Below, piece by piece: positions 52,537 to 62,851 of a DNA stretch of 64,000 bases. Source of the DNA: Meghimatium bilineatum (Eukaryota; Mollusca; Gastropoda; Stylommatophora; Philomycidae). The stretch covers positions 54,073,685 through 54,137,684 of the forward strand of contig CM067322.1 in assembly GCA_034231615.1 (NCBI GenBank), written 5' to 3'. The notes beneath the pieces were generated by a model. That model was not told where the DNA came from. It searched no databases and saw only the letters and a list, made by a program, of their open reading frames with translations. Each line of letters begins with the position of its first letter. Position 1 is the stretch's first letter. Position numbers and translations under genes: made by a program.

Positions 52537-52706
52537 ATTTAGTAACACTAATTATGAAGAAATCATAATTAAATAGCCATTATTTACCATCTAAATATAT
52601 AAAAGACTGAAAAGAATCGTTAAAGAAGGCAGTGGTTACTATTTTCACTGAATGCCTAAACTAGTTAAAGAGTTCTCTTACCTAGGAAGCATAATATCAG
52701 AATAAA

Positions 52707-52716
52707 GGGGGGGGGG
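52707..52716. repeat. G10 homopolymer
   Basis: Ten G, shortly before the 37-bp array. Confidence 0.9.
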
Positions 52717-52745
52717 ACCAATGGAGTCGAACATAGATGCATCAT

Positions 52746-52977
52746 AACATACCAGGTTCTAGCACACGTATCCCCTGTATTTAACATACCAGGTTCTAGC
52801 ACACGTGTCCCCTGTATTTAACTATTTAACATACCAGGTTCTAGCACACGTGTCCCCTGTATTTAACATACCAGGTTCTAGCACACGTGTCCCCTGTATT
52901 TAACATACCAGGTTCTAGCACAAGTGTCCCCTGTATTTAACATACCAGGTTCTAGCACAAGTGTCCCCTGTATTTCA
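52746..52977. repeat. 37-bp minisatellite, 6 units
   Basis: AACATACCAGGTTCTAGCAC plus ACGTGTCCCCTGTATTT repeats at 52746, 52783, 52828, 52865, 52902 and 52939. The second-to-third interval has eight extra bases (AACTATTT). Units differ at CACACG/CACAAG. Confidence 0.92.
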
Positions 52978-53534
52978 CAGCAAAATGGGAACACGAGCTA
53001 CGAAATAGCATTATACAAAAATGCTAAATTTAAGTACGGGACATCGAGTTCTCATGACATTAATGTGGTGGCCATTAAATCATTTCCATGATATTCATTC
53101 GACGACCATTAAGTCACGATTTTCTGATAACAGAACCCAAAACGCGCTTGAGAACAATCATATATATATATATAAGTTTCGGACTATTCAGAATTTTGGG
53201 AGCAATGCCCGTCAGTCCTACGGATGACATGTTGTGTTATCATTCTGTTTGTTTTGCTCTATCCGTAGTTGGTCGCGGTTTGTCTATTTTCACCTATGGA
53301 TTAGACCGATACGGAGAGAAATAGTTACCATTCCACAGTTAGCAATCATGATTTGGAAAACCACCATCTAACAAATAATAATTAACAATATGAACTAATA
53401 ATCATGATTTAACAATTACATTTTAAACAGTGTTAATTTAAAAATCATCAAATAAAATATTAAGAATTTAACAGTTATTTAACATTGATCATTTATTGTT
53501 GGTCACTTAATTATCACGCTTATTTAATTCCTGC
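52978..53534. other. spacer, nothing recognised
   Basis: Overlapping plus frames at 53021-53324 show no known domain. A TA-rich word (TATATATATATA) lies at about 53160. The 53330-53530 part is very AT-rich. Confidence 0.4.
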
Positions 53535-53960
53535 GTTATTCCGATGCTATCATATGGATGTGAGAGCTGGAAAAGTTCTTTATCTTCAGAAAAGAAATGA
53601 CTGAGTTTCGAGAACAAATGTCTTCGTAGGATAACTAACACCCATTGGAATGAATTCAAATCGAATGATAAAATCAGAGAAAAAACATATCAAAATTTCA
53701 TCACAGATGTTATCAGAAAATGCTGTTGGTCCTACACGCAGACACCAACAGAATACACCACCAATCTCTTGAATGGATACCTACAGGCAAAAGAGTCAGG
53801 GATGGACCAAAATAAACACTCAGAAGAACAATACTTGAGAAAGTAAAACAATCAATATCTATACTATTCAAGAACTGCAGAGAATAGCTTTGAACAGACA
53901 GAATTGGAGAGATCTGACCTCTGCCCTATGCGCTAACTTCAGCGCAAAAGGAAAATGAAT
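53535..53960 (+). mobile_element. RTE-like LINE C-terminal fragment
   Basis: IPMLSYGCESWKSSLSSEKK, a stop, then LSFENKCLRRITNTHWNEFK, SNDKIREKTYQNFITDVIRK and later ELERSDLCPMR. YGCESW and E-x-KCLRRI are signature words of RTE-like LINEs. It belongs with the fragment at 15500-15885 (FENKCLRTILNVKWSDFKSN). Confidence 0.8.
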
Positions 53961-54057
53961 GTATGAATTTAACTATCACTATTTTGATGTCATCATGTTG
54001 CTTCTAACAGTTATTTTTCGCAGCACATTGCAGTTATATCGTATAACTTCACATGTA

Positions 54058-54310
54058 TTCAGGTTTCGAAAGGGGAGTAAAGAATAGCCACTGTGTTACA
54101 TGCAAAGCATATCGTAAGAGACGACGAATGAGGTTTTGGGGGTTGAATTAATTGTCCCATTCCACACGGATCAAAGTAAAATCGGATTTATTAGACCGAA
54201 AGGTGCAAATATCGCAGTTAAATTGGAAACAGTGACACAAAGTATTCCGTTTTACAAGCTAAATTCTGAAATCTACAAGAGTTTCAGAATAAACGCAGAA
54301 GAAAAAGATA
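54058..54310 (+). mobile_element. GAA-A retroposon, old diverged copy
   Basis: GGTTTCGAAAGGGGAGTAAA, GAATAGCCACTGTGTTACAT, TATCGTAAGAGACGACG, AAATCGGATTTATTAGACC, GAAAGGTGCAAATATCGCAG and CGCAGAAGAAAAAG follow the family order. It explains most of the 83-codon frame at 54136-54387. Confidence 0.75.
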
Positions 54311-54989
54311 CATTTTCTTATATGTCGATCTATCTTTTCACCAAGAAAGCTGTATTCTCATCTAGAAGAATGTTTATGGCTAGTTAATTCCCTTTTATTT
54401 CCTATCCGATATATGTCTTTTAAATGCACATAATCCTTGTGTGGGCAGATTATGGCAAGCGGCTTGTAATTTTCATCCGTTAAATGTAAAATATGCTACA
54501 AAGAGTGATATTAACATATATTTTGCATTTCTGTAATCTCTGACACGAAAAGAAGCTGAATATGTTTCAGAAGTGGCGTCTCTGTAACATTTTGAACATC
54601 AGAACTAAAATATGGCCACAAGAGACAGATCTGAAGGTAAAGTTGTGGGGCAACTGTGAGGACCTCCTGCTGAGGACTGAATTCGTGGAGGCGGCCCAGC
54701 TTCCTGTATAGACTTATGAGCATAGGAAACACGCTGAAGAAGAAGAAGAACATCAGATCGCAGGACAAATTTTTAGCACATAAGTCTTGCAGCCCGTAAA
54801 GATACTAACCCTCTATTCTACTCTAAGACATAACCGTTTGAGATAACTTGGCCATTGTGAAAATAATGTCAAAGGATCGCATTCCTAATGAAATTATCTT
54901 AGGCAAGCTATCGTGTAGTAGACGGCACAGAAGCAGACAATGAACATATATAAGTGTGTCTGCGAAAAAGGTTTTAAACGATTTTATCT
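54311..54989. other. spacer, possible GAA-tailed element end
   Basis: CACGCTGAAGAAGAAGAAGA at about 54730-54749 looks like another GAA tail. The 150 bases upstream (GGAGGCGGCCCAGCTTCC) match no family seen here. No gene recognised. Confidence 0.35.
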
Positions 54990-55510
54990 CTATTGTATAT
55001 CGTCTATCCCCAGGTGGATGCTGGTCATATTATCCACAATTGCCGCTAAGCGTAGGGGTGGTGACTGGGATCTTTAATTGTCTATCCAACGCCAGATGTG
55101 CCGCATGGCTGCGTTTAATCTGTATTTTCTCAGTGTTGTCTTGATGTTATCTATCCATCTTGTTCTAGGTCTTCCTCTGGCCATTTATCCGGATCTTCTT
55201 ATGTTATATGTTCTCATTGATTGTTGGTTATGGCTCATTCTCATAAGGTGTCTAACCCATGTTATTTGTTGTTTCTCAATATATGCTGTACATGGTCTTA
55301 TACCGATTCTTCTCCTGATGTCATCATTTCTCATTGTGTCTAGTTTAGTCACTCTTGCAGCTTTTCTCAGACATTTCATCTCACATGTCGTAAGTTTCCT
55401 CTGCTGGGCTGTTGTCGGCGTCCATATCTGACATTGATAACAGAGTGTTAACATAAAAATGCTGTTTATCATCTGTCTTTTGACTACCATCTTCAACTTT
55501 GGATTGAATA
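54990..55510 (-). mobile_element. RTE-like LINE C-terminal region
   Basis: Minus frame 55185-55496: KMVVKRQMINSIFMLTLCYQ, CQIWTPTTAQQRKLTTCEMK, CLRKAARVTKLDTMRNDDIR, RRIGIRPCTAYIEKQQITW, VRHLMRMSHNQQSMRTYN. It continues downstream as RPRGRPRTRWIDNIK, and the 3' UTR has CACCCCTACGCTTAGCGG. The plus copy at 62250-62715 is the same family (EMKCLRKSAGVTRLDRLRNE; CACCCCTACGCTTAACGG). Confidence 0.85.
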
Positions 55511-56561
55511 ATAATAATGATAGTTGATTTTGTGGTCAATCCACATTTCTTAGACCATTTGACTGATGACAGTACAACATGGAGTACATCATTTCGTCGA
55601 AGCTTCCAGTCATTTTGGTGGGGGGAGGGGTGTCCTGAGGGAGTAGTATGAAGACATGTGACGTAGACGAATGTGTGTGTGTGTGTGCGTGTGTGTGTGT
55701 AACTGATCACACGCAGCATTATTCATTTTGACTGAGGTAACTAATTTGTGCTTTTCATTTGACACTTCCTGCATAATTTGGGCATACTTTGTGCATGATT
55801 TGTATCGGCAGCCAATGTAAAGTCGGATCAGTCAGAATGGGTGATATTGTGTGTAGTCAGTTAGCAGGCCCTACCTGGATACGGATTTACTTATAAGCCA
55901 CCTGGAGTTTGACTTATTTATCTTCATTAGTTAGCACTTGTCATGATAACACGACAAGCGCGCCCCTATGATAACAGAAGTCCGTATAGAATGGCAGCAG
56001 GTCTGATAACCAAATTTTCACTTTCGTTTCCACAATAATCGTGAAAGGTTAAAGTGAATGACCGTCTGCTGGCGTGGAAACAATAATGGTTGACGGCTTA
56101 TGCGCTGAAAGAGGTCCTACAAGTAGACTAATTATGTGGGTCACGAAAACTTTGGCACTAAAATTACTCAGGTGGACACAAAGATTATTACAGGAGCAGG
56201 AATCATGCCTGGACAGTGGATACGGCTTCGGTAAAGAAGGGGCTGTAAAAATTCTGCTTTCTTAGTTTCTTGTGTGATTTTTAATGACCTTTGTTCCCAC
56301 TGCCAAGACGAGACCAGGGTACAATCTTCCGACATAGATCTGGTCATTGCAAACTGAACTATTATATTTACACTATACTGAAATTTGATCACATGTTTGT
56401 CTGTGTACATATAGAGAAGAGAATCAGACAGTATAACATTTGCTTCAAAACTACCATATTCATGAAAGAAGTAAGCAGAAATGTGGTTCTTCCCAATTCA
56501 CCTGATGGAAAAAACTGCGATGATACAAGCTTGAGAGATACTTCTTGAGACAGCATGGTTT
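55511..56561. repeat. spacer with GT microsatellite
   Basis: GTGTGTGTGTGTGTGCGTGTG lies at about 55672-55700 (quoted loosely). The remaining kilobase has no gene I recognise. Confidence 0.4.
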
Positions 56562-56785
56562 CCTCGTCCGCGCTCAAACCCCTCTGGACAGCAGAATGTA
56601 GTCCAGAAAAAGGAATGCGCTGTGTCAGAGTTTACTGCTTGGCTGGGAATCTTTTCGCGTGTAGCAATCTTCCTCAGAAAAACTTTGGGTCACTGTAATA
56701 AACAAATGAGACAACGTATTTCACTCGCAATGCCGTTTATTCGCCATCTGTGACATGCATGGCAGTTCATAGTTTTGCTCCTTTA
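56562..56785 (-). mobile_element. GAA-A retroposon, decayed copy
   Basis: CAGAATGTAGTCCAGAAAAA, GGAATGCGCTGTGTCAGAG, CTTTGGGTCACTG and GCCATCTGTGACATGCATGG follow GAA-A in reverse, with substitutions throughout. Confidence 0.65.
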
Positions 56786-57282
56786 TGTTCACATGTTGGG
56801 CCTTGTCAACGAGCGATGTCTATATATAGTAGTATTATAAAATTAGTCTATTACATTTGTTGGCAATTTTCAGACAATATTATTTATCTAACTGCTAAAG
56901 GTTTCTAGCGTCGCAACACTGGACCTCCGAGTTTATCCTTCTGTTCTCATAGGATGAGGTACTTCAACATAATCAAATTATTTTCTAAACAATCAAGAAC
57001 TCAACAAATTTAAACATTACGCTCTTTGAGATCTGTGCGTGAAGTGAAAAGACTTGAGACTCAAAGCTGGTAAATTAAACAATCAATCTGTGATTATGTA
57101 TGTGTCTGTCTGTCTTTCAGCATGTCCGTTTACCTCTTCGTCTATCTGTTTATCCGTCAGTCTTTCTAGCCATCTACTTATCTATCGAAAGTACATAGTA
57201 TGATACACGAACACGGGTGTTTATAAAACAGCCAACTTCCTAAATGAAAATTGATATATTTGAGGAATTCTTGTTAGCGCTA
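56786..57282. other. spacer, nothing recognised
   Basis: A short TCTG-rich patch lies at about 57100-57180. No gene. Confidence 0.4.
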
Positions 57283-57425
57283 AAGTAGAATGTGTCGGGC
57301 CAGTGGCGTAATTAAAGCGGCGAAACACAGTATTTACATTCTCTGGACTACAGCCTTTTGTAAATTGAGTAGTACTATGGCCCTGCTACAAGAGAGATCA
57401 GGAGGAAGTTTGAGAATAAACCCCC
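57283..57425 (+). mobile_element. GAA-B retroposon copy ending in poly-C
   Basis: AGAATGTGTCGGGCCAGTGG, GCGTAATTAAAGCGGCG, TTCTCTGGACTACAGCC and GGAGGAAGTTTGAGAATAAA are in B order. Where other copies have a GAA tail, this one enters a C16 run. Confidence 0.7.
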
Positions 57426-57436
57426 CCCCCCCCCCC
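57421..57436. repeat. C16 homopolymer
   Basis: Sixteen C, the longest homopolymeric G/C run I see here, followed by CCCCCCTCCCCC. Confidence 0.95.
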
Positions 57437-58028
57437 AAATCCCCCCTCCCCCAAATAATTAAAAATTACTATTAATCATGTCTGTATTTATGTATTAAAT
57501 GCCATCTCCTCATATTGAACAAGCTGACCTATAACCTCATGCTCACTCCTCTAATACACTGTAAAAACTCAAAAGTTCGTCTTGTCTTATTTAATCTATT
57601 TCTCAGCTTCTAATCAAATATTTTATTGACGTAACGTTTCCTATGTTTCATTACAAAAACCATAAATCACCCGTGACATAACATTCTTGCTCTGTTGTCA
57701 CTAGTAATTTATTTATCAATAATTTAACCATTTATTTTCCATTTTTAATCGTAAATTTAGAGAATTGATCCCGTTCAGAGCAAACACATCCCAATGGAAT
57801 CATAATTTGGAAGTAAGCAAATCTAGCGTCATCCAACCTGGATGTCACTTTATGCATTATTTCTGAGCAGGCAATCGTGAGCACACTTAGAACAGAGGAA
57901 TACCTGCATGTGCTGTGAAACCGACTTAGGTAATCATGACGGGACCAAATGACATTGAAGTCACGCTAGTAAATGAAGCTTTCATTTAATCAGAACATCA
58001 AACGGGCTGTGTTAATGGCATTAAAGAA
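57437..58028. other. spacer, nothing recognised
   Basis: AT-rich, no gene or repeat identified. Confidence 0.4.
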
Positions 58029-58160
58029 ATAGGAGAGGGTTACATGGACATAGTGATGGGCAGAACGTGTGAGGATAATGACATCACAATAGGAGAGGGC
58101 TACATGGATACATCACTGTGATGAGCAAAACGTGTGAGGATAATGGCATCACAATAAGTG
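58029..58160. repeat. about 60-bp tandem duplication
   Basis: AGGAGAGGGTTACATGGACA and AGGAGAGGGCTACATGGATA begin two copies with GCAGAACGTGTGAGGATAAT / GCAAAACGTGTGAGGATAAT. A partial third (AAGTGAGTGGGCGGAACG) follows. Confidence 0.8.
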
Positions 58161-58227
58161 AGTGGGCGGAACGGGTACATTAGATGAGAGATATTATCTA
58201 AGATTTGTGCTAAATTATAACACAGCT

Positions 58228-58990
58228 GGGGATCGCGGTAGCTCAGTGCATGGTGTAATACATCTGGGGATCGCGGCAGCTCAGTGCATGGTGTAATGCA
58301 TCTGGGGATCGCGGCAACTCAGTGCACGGTGTAATGCATCTGGGGATCAAGGTAGCTCAGTGCATGGTGTAATGCATTTGAGGATCAAGGTAGCTCAGTG
58401 CATGATGTAATGCATCTGGAGATCAAGGTAGCTCAGTGCATGGTGTAATGCATTTGAGGATCAAGGTAGCTCAGTGCATGATGTAATGCATCTGGGGATC
58501 AAGGTAGCTCAGTGCACGGTGTAATGCATTTGGGGATCAAGGTAGCTCAGTGCATGGAGTAATGCATCTGGGGATCGCGGCAACTCAGTGCATGGTGTAA
58601 TGCATTTGGGGATCAAGGTAGCTCAGTGCATGATGTAATGCATCTGGGGATCAAGGTAGCTCAGTGCATGGTGTAATGCATCTGGGGATCAAGGTAGCTC
58701 AGTGCATGGTGTAATGCATCTGGGGATCGCGGCAACTCAGTGCATGGTGTAATGCATTTGGGGATCAAGGTAGCTCAGTGCATGGTGTAATGCATCTGGG
58801 GATCAAGGTAGCTCAGTGCATGGTGTAATGCATCTGGGGATCATGGTAGCTATATGTATGGTGTACTATAGCTGGGGATCGCGGCAATTCAGTGGATGGT
58901 GTTCTACAACTGGCGATGGTGGTAGCTCGTTGGTTTGTGTACGACAGTAGGGGATGGCGGCAGATCAGTGAATGATGTACTGGGTTCCCA
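58228..58990 (+). repeat. 38-bp array of tRNA-like A-box heads, ~20 units
   Basis: The unit is GGGGATCAAGGTAGCTCAGT plus GCATGGTGTAATGCATCT, with exact 38-base spacing from 58228. GGTAGCTCAGTGCATGG is very close to a Pol III A-box / tRNA D-arm (TRGCNNAGYNGG). The last units diverge (GGGGATGGCGGCAGATCAGT) and lead into ACTGGGTTCCCAGACCGATG, which resembles an anticodon arm, so the array looks like amplification of the 5' head of a tRNA-derived SINE. No B-box is present in the units. Confidence 0.9.
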
Positions 58991-59315
58991 GACCGATGAT
59001 AGGGGGCTGCAAAATGGGCTCCAAGTTTCATGGGAATGTAAAGACTGCGAACATTATGCTAACCGCTTCATTCTTTGGTACGTAATTGGTTGATGAAAAT
59101 ATATGGGCTTAACACCATATTTTCCAAACGGCTCACAGGCGTAAAAACCAGAATTTAAAAAAAAATATTACAGCACTACAGTTTATTTGGAGAAAAAGGC
59201 GATACTTGGAAAATTGAATACATTTGACTAACTCCATTTAATATAACAATTTAATAACACCTAAAAGAAAGGATGGTGTCAATGAATGGATAAAAACATT
59301 TCCCTTCATAATGCC
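58991..59315. other. spacer between two arrays
   Basis: Contains the trailing sequence GGGGGCTGCAAAATGGGC of the presumed SINE. Otherwise AT-rich and unrecognised. Confidence 0.4.
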
Positions 59316-59900
59316 TTGTCGGCTACGATTATTTGTGTAGCTCTCTCGTCAGCTACATTTATTAGTGTGACACTCTTGTCAGCTACAGTTATTAGTGTGA
59401 CACTCTTGTCAGCTACAGTTATTAATGTGACACTCTTGTCAGCTACAGCTATTAGTGTGACACTCTTATCAGCTACAGTTATTAGTGTGACACTCTTGTC
59501 AGCTACATTTATTAGTGTGACACTCTTGTCAGCTACAGTTATTAGTGTGACACTCTTGTCAGCTACAGTTATTAGTGTGACACTCTTGTCAGCTACAGTT
59601 ATTATTGTGACACTCTTGTCAGCTACAGTTATTAGTGTGACACTCTTGTTAGCTACAGTTATTAGTGTGACACTTGTCAGCTACAGTTATTAGTGTGACA
59701 CTCTTGTCAGCTACAGTTATTAGTGTGACACTGTTGTCAGCTACAGTTATTAGTGTGACACTCTTGTCAGCTACAGTTATTAGTGTGACACTCTTGTCAG
59801 CTACATTTATTAGTGTGAGACTCTTTTCAGCTACATTAATTAGTGTGATACTTGTGTCAGCTACAATATTAGTGTGGCAGTTGTCAGCTAAATTTATTTG
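59316..59900. repeat. 30-bp minisatellite, about 19 units
   Basis: TTGTCAGCTACAGTTATTAG plus TGTGACACTC repeats with a 30-base period and a slip of three bases near 59670. Degenerate units with ATTTATTTGTGTAGCC continue to about 60055. The plus 135-codon frame (SVTLLSATVI) and the minus frame are by-products. Confidence 0.92.
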
Positions 59901-60334
59901 CATGATTCCTCTTGCTAGATAAATATATTTGTGCGGCCCACTTCTCAGTTAAATATATTGATGTGACCTATTATCAGATATATTTATTTGTGTAGCCTAT
60001 TATCAGATATATTTATTTGTGTAGCCTATTATCAGTATTATTTATTTGTGTTTAGTTGCAATGTGGCAGGAACATTTCATCATTCTGAACTCTAGCTCGC
60101 ATCATGCAGCAAGCTTGCATCATGCAGCTGGTGCACCATTGTGATGCATTTACGTGGGCAACCATATTTGCCATAATCTTCCACAGACCCTCGCTACTTT
60201 CTTTGTCTAATGTTTTTTATTACGTTTTATTCTTGACATTTATCTTGAAGCTGTCTTTCAGCAAAGACTATATCAATTGTTTCACGTTATTTTGTGAAAC
60301 CACATCCTTCATCCTGAATATGATTAGCAATCAT

Positions 60335-60470
60335 TATTTTTTTAAAGTAAAAGTACAGTGGATTCCAGCCCTGGAAAATGTGGCCGAAATGAGGAGGCTG
60401 ATAAATTGGCCAAACAGGTAGGAAGCACAGGACAGATTTAGGACAGTACCTCACTCACGTGATGAAATAA
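60335..60470 (+). mobile_element. RNase H LINE fragment, AAG-tail family
   Basis: VQWIPALENVAEM, then after a frameshift NEEADKLAKQVGSTGQ, corresponds to VLQWIPSHCGMSGNEETDRLAK at 22614-23210. Only the last catalytic region survives, without the His. Confidence 0.65.
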
Positions 60471-60499
60471 AGATGCTAAAAAGTTGATAGGTGAGAAAG

Positions 60500-60943
60500 A
60501 GAGTTATGTAGTGCTATATGACCCCTATACCAACATGTGGGTGCGAGTCTTGGACAATAAACAAATTGGAAAGTGGGAAATTAGAGGCAACAGAAATGTG
60601 GTTCTACGGAAGAATGCTGAGAATACCATGGACTCCCAGAAAAACTAATGTAGAGGTATTGAAAGAGTCAAATGCGAAACGGACCTTAATCAACAATATA
60701 AGAAAAAAGCAATTTTTTTTCTTTTGGCCACTTCATGAGATAGGCAGGTTTAGAGAACATAGTCACAACAGGCAAGTTGAAGGTAACAGCGGCAGAGGGC
60801 GACAACGTGAGAAAATATTAGACAGTTTGACAACCTGGCACGGCAAGGAAACAACAACGACTTTGATACATAATACTGTGAACAGAGAGCTGTGGAGAGC
60901 CATGACCGCCTACGCCAGCCGGCATGGCACATTAAAAAGTTGC
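60500..60943 (+). mobile_element. RTE-like LINE C-terminal end
   Basis: The 142-codon frame (60518-60946) contains CGCESWTINKLESGKLEATE, MWFYGRMLRIPWTPRKTNVE, GRGRQREKILDSLTTWHGK and NRELWRAMTAYASRHGT, near its end. It matches 20341-20695 (EMWFLRRMMKIP, GRQREKLLDGLVLWHGK, AIRHGT). A T8 run at about 60714 sits at a probable frameshift (FFFFWPLHEIGRF). The reading ends KSC-stop instead of entering a (TTGA)n tail, so the 3' end is altered. Confidence 0.85.
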
Positions 60944-61084
60944 TAAAAACCAAGCCATAGTGAAAAATGGATAAGAGAACATCCAGAAAATTACACGAGA
61001 GAGACGTACTTCTTACTGCCTCAAAAAGATCAAGTTAAATCTACCGACTTAGAACTAGCCATTACAGACTGAACTACCAAATGC

Positions 61085-62245
61085 AAAATATCAGGTAACA
61101 CAAGTTAAGTCGTACCTTAAAGTGACAGAATACAACCACCACCCATTACACCACCGTAAAGATGAGTCAAAGGGAAAACGAATAAAGCGTGGCAGATCAT
61201 GGATGGCAGAGGCTGAAGACACACTGCGAATAGTATGTGAATTGGAAGAAATAGGAAAGGGCAGTGAATGGGTGGAGGTAGACACTGAGAAGAAATCACT
61301 GACCAAAGTAATAATACAACTAGATAAAGCGTGTCGTTAATGGACGGCAGTCAGGGCTCAGGATACAGTGCAAGAACTCGCCCAACTACACTCGAAACCA
61401 CAAGACATAAATATATATACAGATGGCCCTGTTAGCAGAAACACAAATAAAAGCGGTCGGGGTTTTGTTGCCTACAGAAATGGCGTGAAGTTGGTTGAGA
61501 AATCTTCAGCATATTCTACTGTCACATCGAGCATGAGGATGGAGATAGAGGGAGTTACAGCAGCTCTTAATTGGTAGATAACTGATACATCAACACACAC
61601 GGTAATACTCACAGACTCTCAAAGCATGTTGCGCAAGATAGAAAAGTTCATGCTAAGAAAAGAATGGTGGGAATTATTTAACAACTCAGTTGTCCAGAGC
61701 ATTACATGGATATATTGCCCTGGTCATGCTTGGGTCAGAGGAAACGAGAGAGCCGACTTACTGGTAGGCAATGCACGATAGACGGCACATTGCTAAGAAG
61801 AGATAAAGCAGATTTAATAAACGCAGTAATAAATTCATTTCAAGATGCAGATGATGTCAATGAGGTTGAGAACGTACACATACAGAGAATGTTAGAAATG
61901 GGAGTATTCAGAGGTGAGGGGAGGAAAAGCAAATTTTTTTGGGAAGTCCCGAAGATCACACAATCAACACCTGACCGGAACTATGAGTCTACATACACTG
62001 GGATGGTGGCTGGAGCGGAGGGCCGAGCACTTATGATAATGTCCCGCGTGATGTGAAGCCAGTTTCTAATCACGAATCAAAAATCAAGAATGCAAAATAT
62101 GCTGAAACTTGTTCGGATAAACATGTGTCCATATCGAGAAGACATGCAGAAAGTTGAACATATGCTCTAGTATTGCCGTTTTCATGCAGAAGTACAGCAG
62201 ATATGGACAACCAACTTAAAGGAAAAATTGTATGGCAACGAGGCA
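61085..62245 (+). mobile_element. RNase H-type LINE, second subfamily
   Basis: Broken frames read GKRIKRGRSWMAEAEDTLRI, then NIYTDGPVSRNTNKSGRGFV, TSSMRMEIEGVTAALNW, a stop, LTDSQSMLRKIEKFML, then WIYCPGHAWVRGNERADLL. The RNase H Asp (61422-61424), Glu (61542-61544), Asp (61614-61616), His and last Asp are all still present despite two stops and a frameshift. The alignment with 20705-22284 is clear (RGRSWMGRAEDVIQSVCRL; PGHVGVRGNERADQL), but the subfamily is distinct. It ends near 62245 against the next LINE. Confidence 0.85.
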
Positions 62246-62249
62246 AGAT

Positions 62250-62715
62250 TTCATGTATATGAGATGAAATGCTTGAGGAAATCTGCCGGGGTCACCAGGC
62301 TTGATAGATTGCGAAATGAATATATCAGGGAAAGAATATCTTGTACAGATTACATAGAGAGAGAACAGATCAAGTGGTTTGGCCACATTATGAGAATGCA
62401 TCAAGAAAAGTTGTCCATACAAGCATATAACAAAATGAGGTCAGGGTACAAAGCCAGAGGAAGACAACGGAAAAGATGGATAGAAAACGTCAGGGGCATC
62501 CTGTACAGACACGGCCATAGCACAGCCGAGGCCACACATCTGGCGATAGAACGCAAGCTCGAGCTCCAATCACCCCTACGCTTAACGGCAAGAGTGGATC
62601 ACAAACCACCTGGGGAAAGACAATAGACAAAAATAGACGAGGAAAGTCTTACAGACACCACCTTCATAAGGAAGATCAATGTGGTCGTATAAGCAAACGA
62701 CGATGAAGAAGAAGA
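62250..62715 (+). mobile_element. RTE-like LINE 3' end with (GAA)n tail
   Basis: Frame 62228-62626: YEMKCLRKSAGVTRLDRLRN, YIREREISC-like region, YIEREQIKWFGHIMRMHQEK, SGYKARGRQRKRWIENVRG, then 3' UTR and GATGAAGAAGAAGAATA. This is the terminal domain of an RTE-like element, open for 130 codons. It pairs with 54990-55510 (minus). The tail passes straight into a 33-bp array. Confidence 0.85.
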
Positions 62716-62851
62716 ATATTCGATTTCTCTCCAGATCTCATAAATTCAATATTCGATTTCTCTCTAGATCTCATAAATTCAATATTCGATTTATCAGGAG
62801 ATCTCATAAATTCAATATTCGATTTGTCTGGAGATCTTATATATTCAATAT
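62716..62851. repeat. 33-bp minisatellite, 4 units
   Basis: AATATTCGATTTCTCTCCAG plus ATCTCATAAATTC repeats four times, starting right at the GAA tail of the preceding LINE. Confidence 0.9.

Noticed and set aside
58228-58990. Cluster of tRNA genes
   Set aside because: Units are only 38 bases, with the D-arm/A-box but no anticodon arm, B-box or acceptor closure, so they cannot fold as tRNAs.
59286-59922. 135-codon plus frame with SVTLLSATVI repeats and an opposing minus frame
   Set aside because: A 30-base tandem repeat explains both; no start context or domain.
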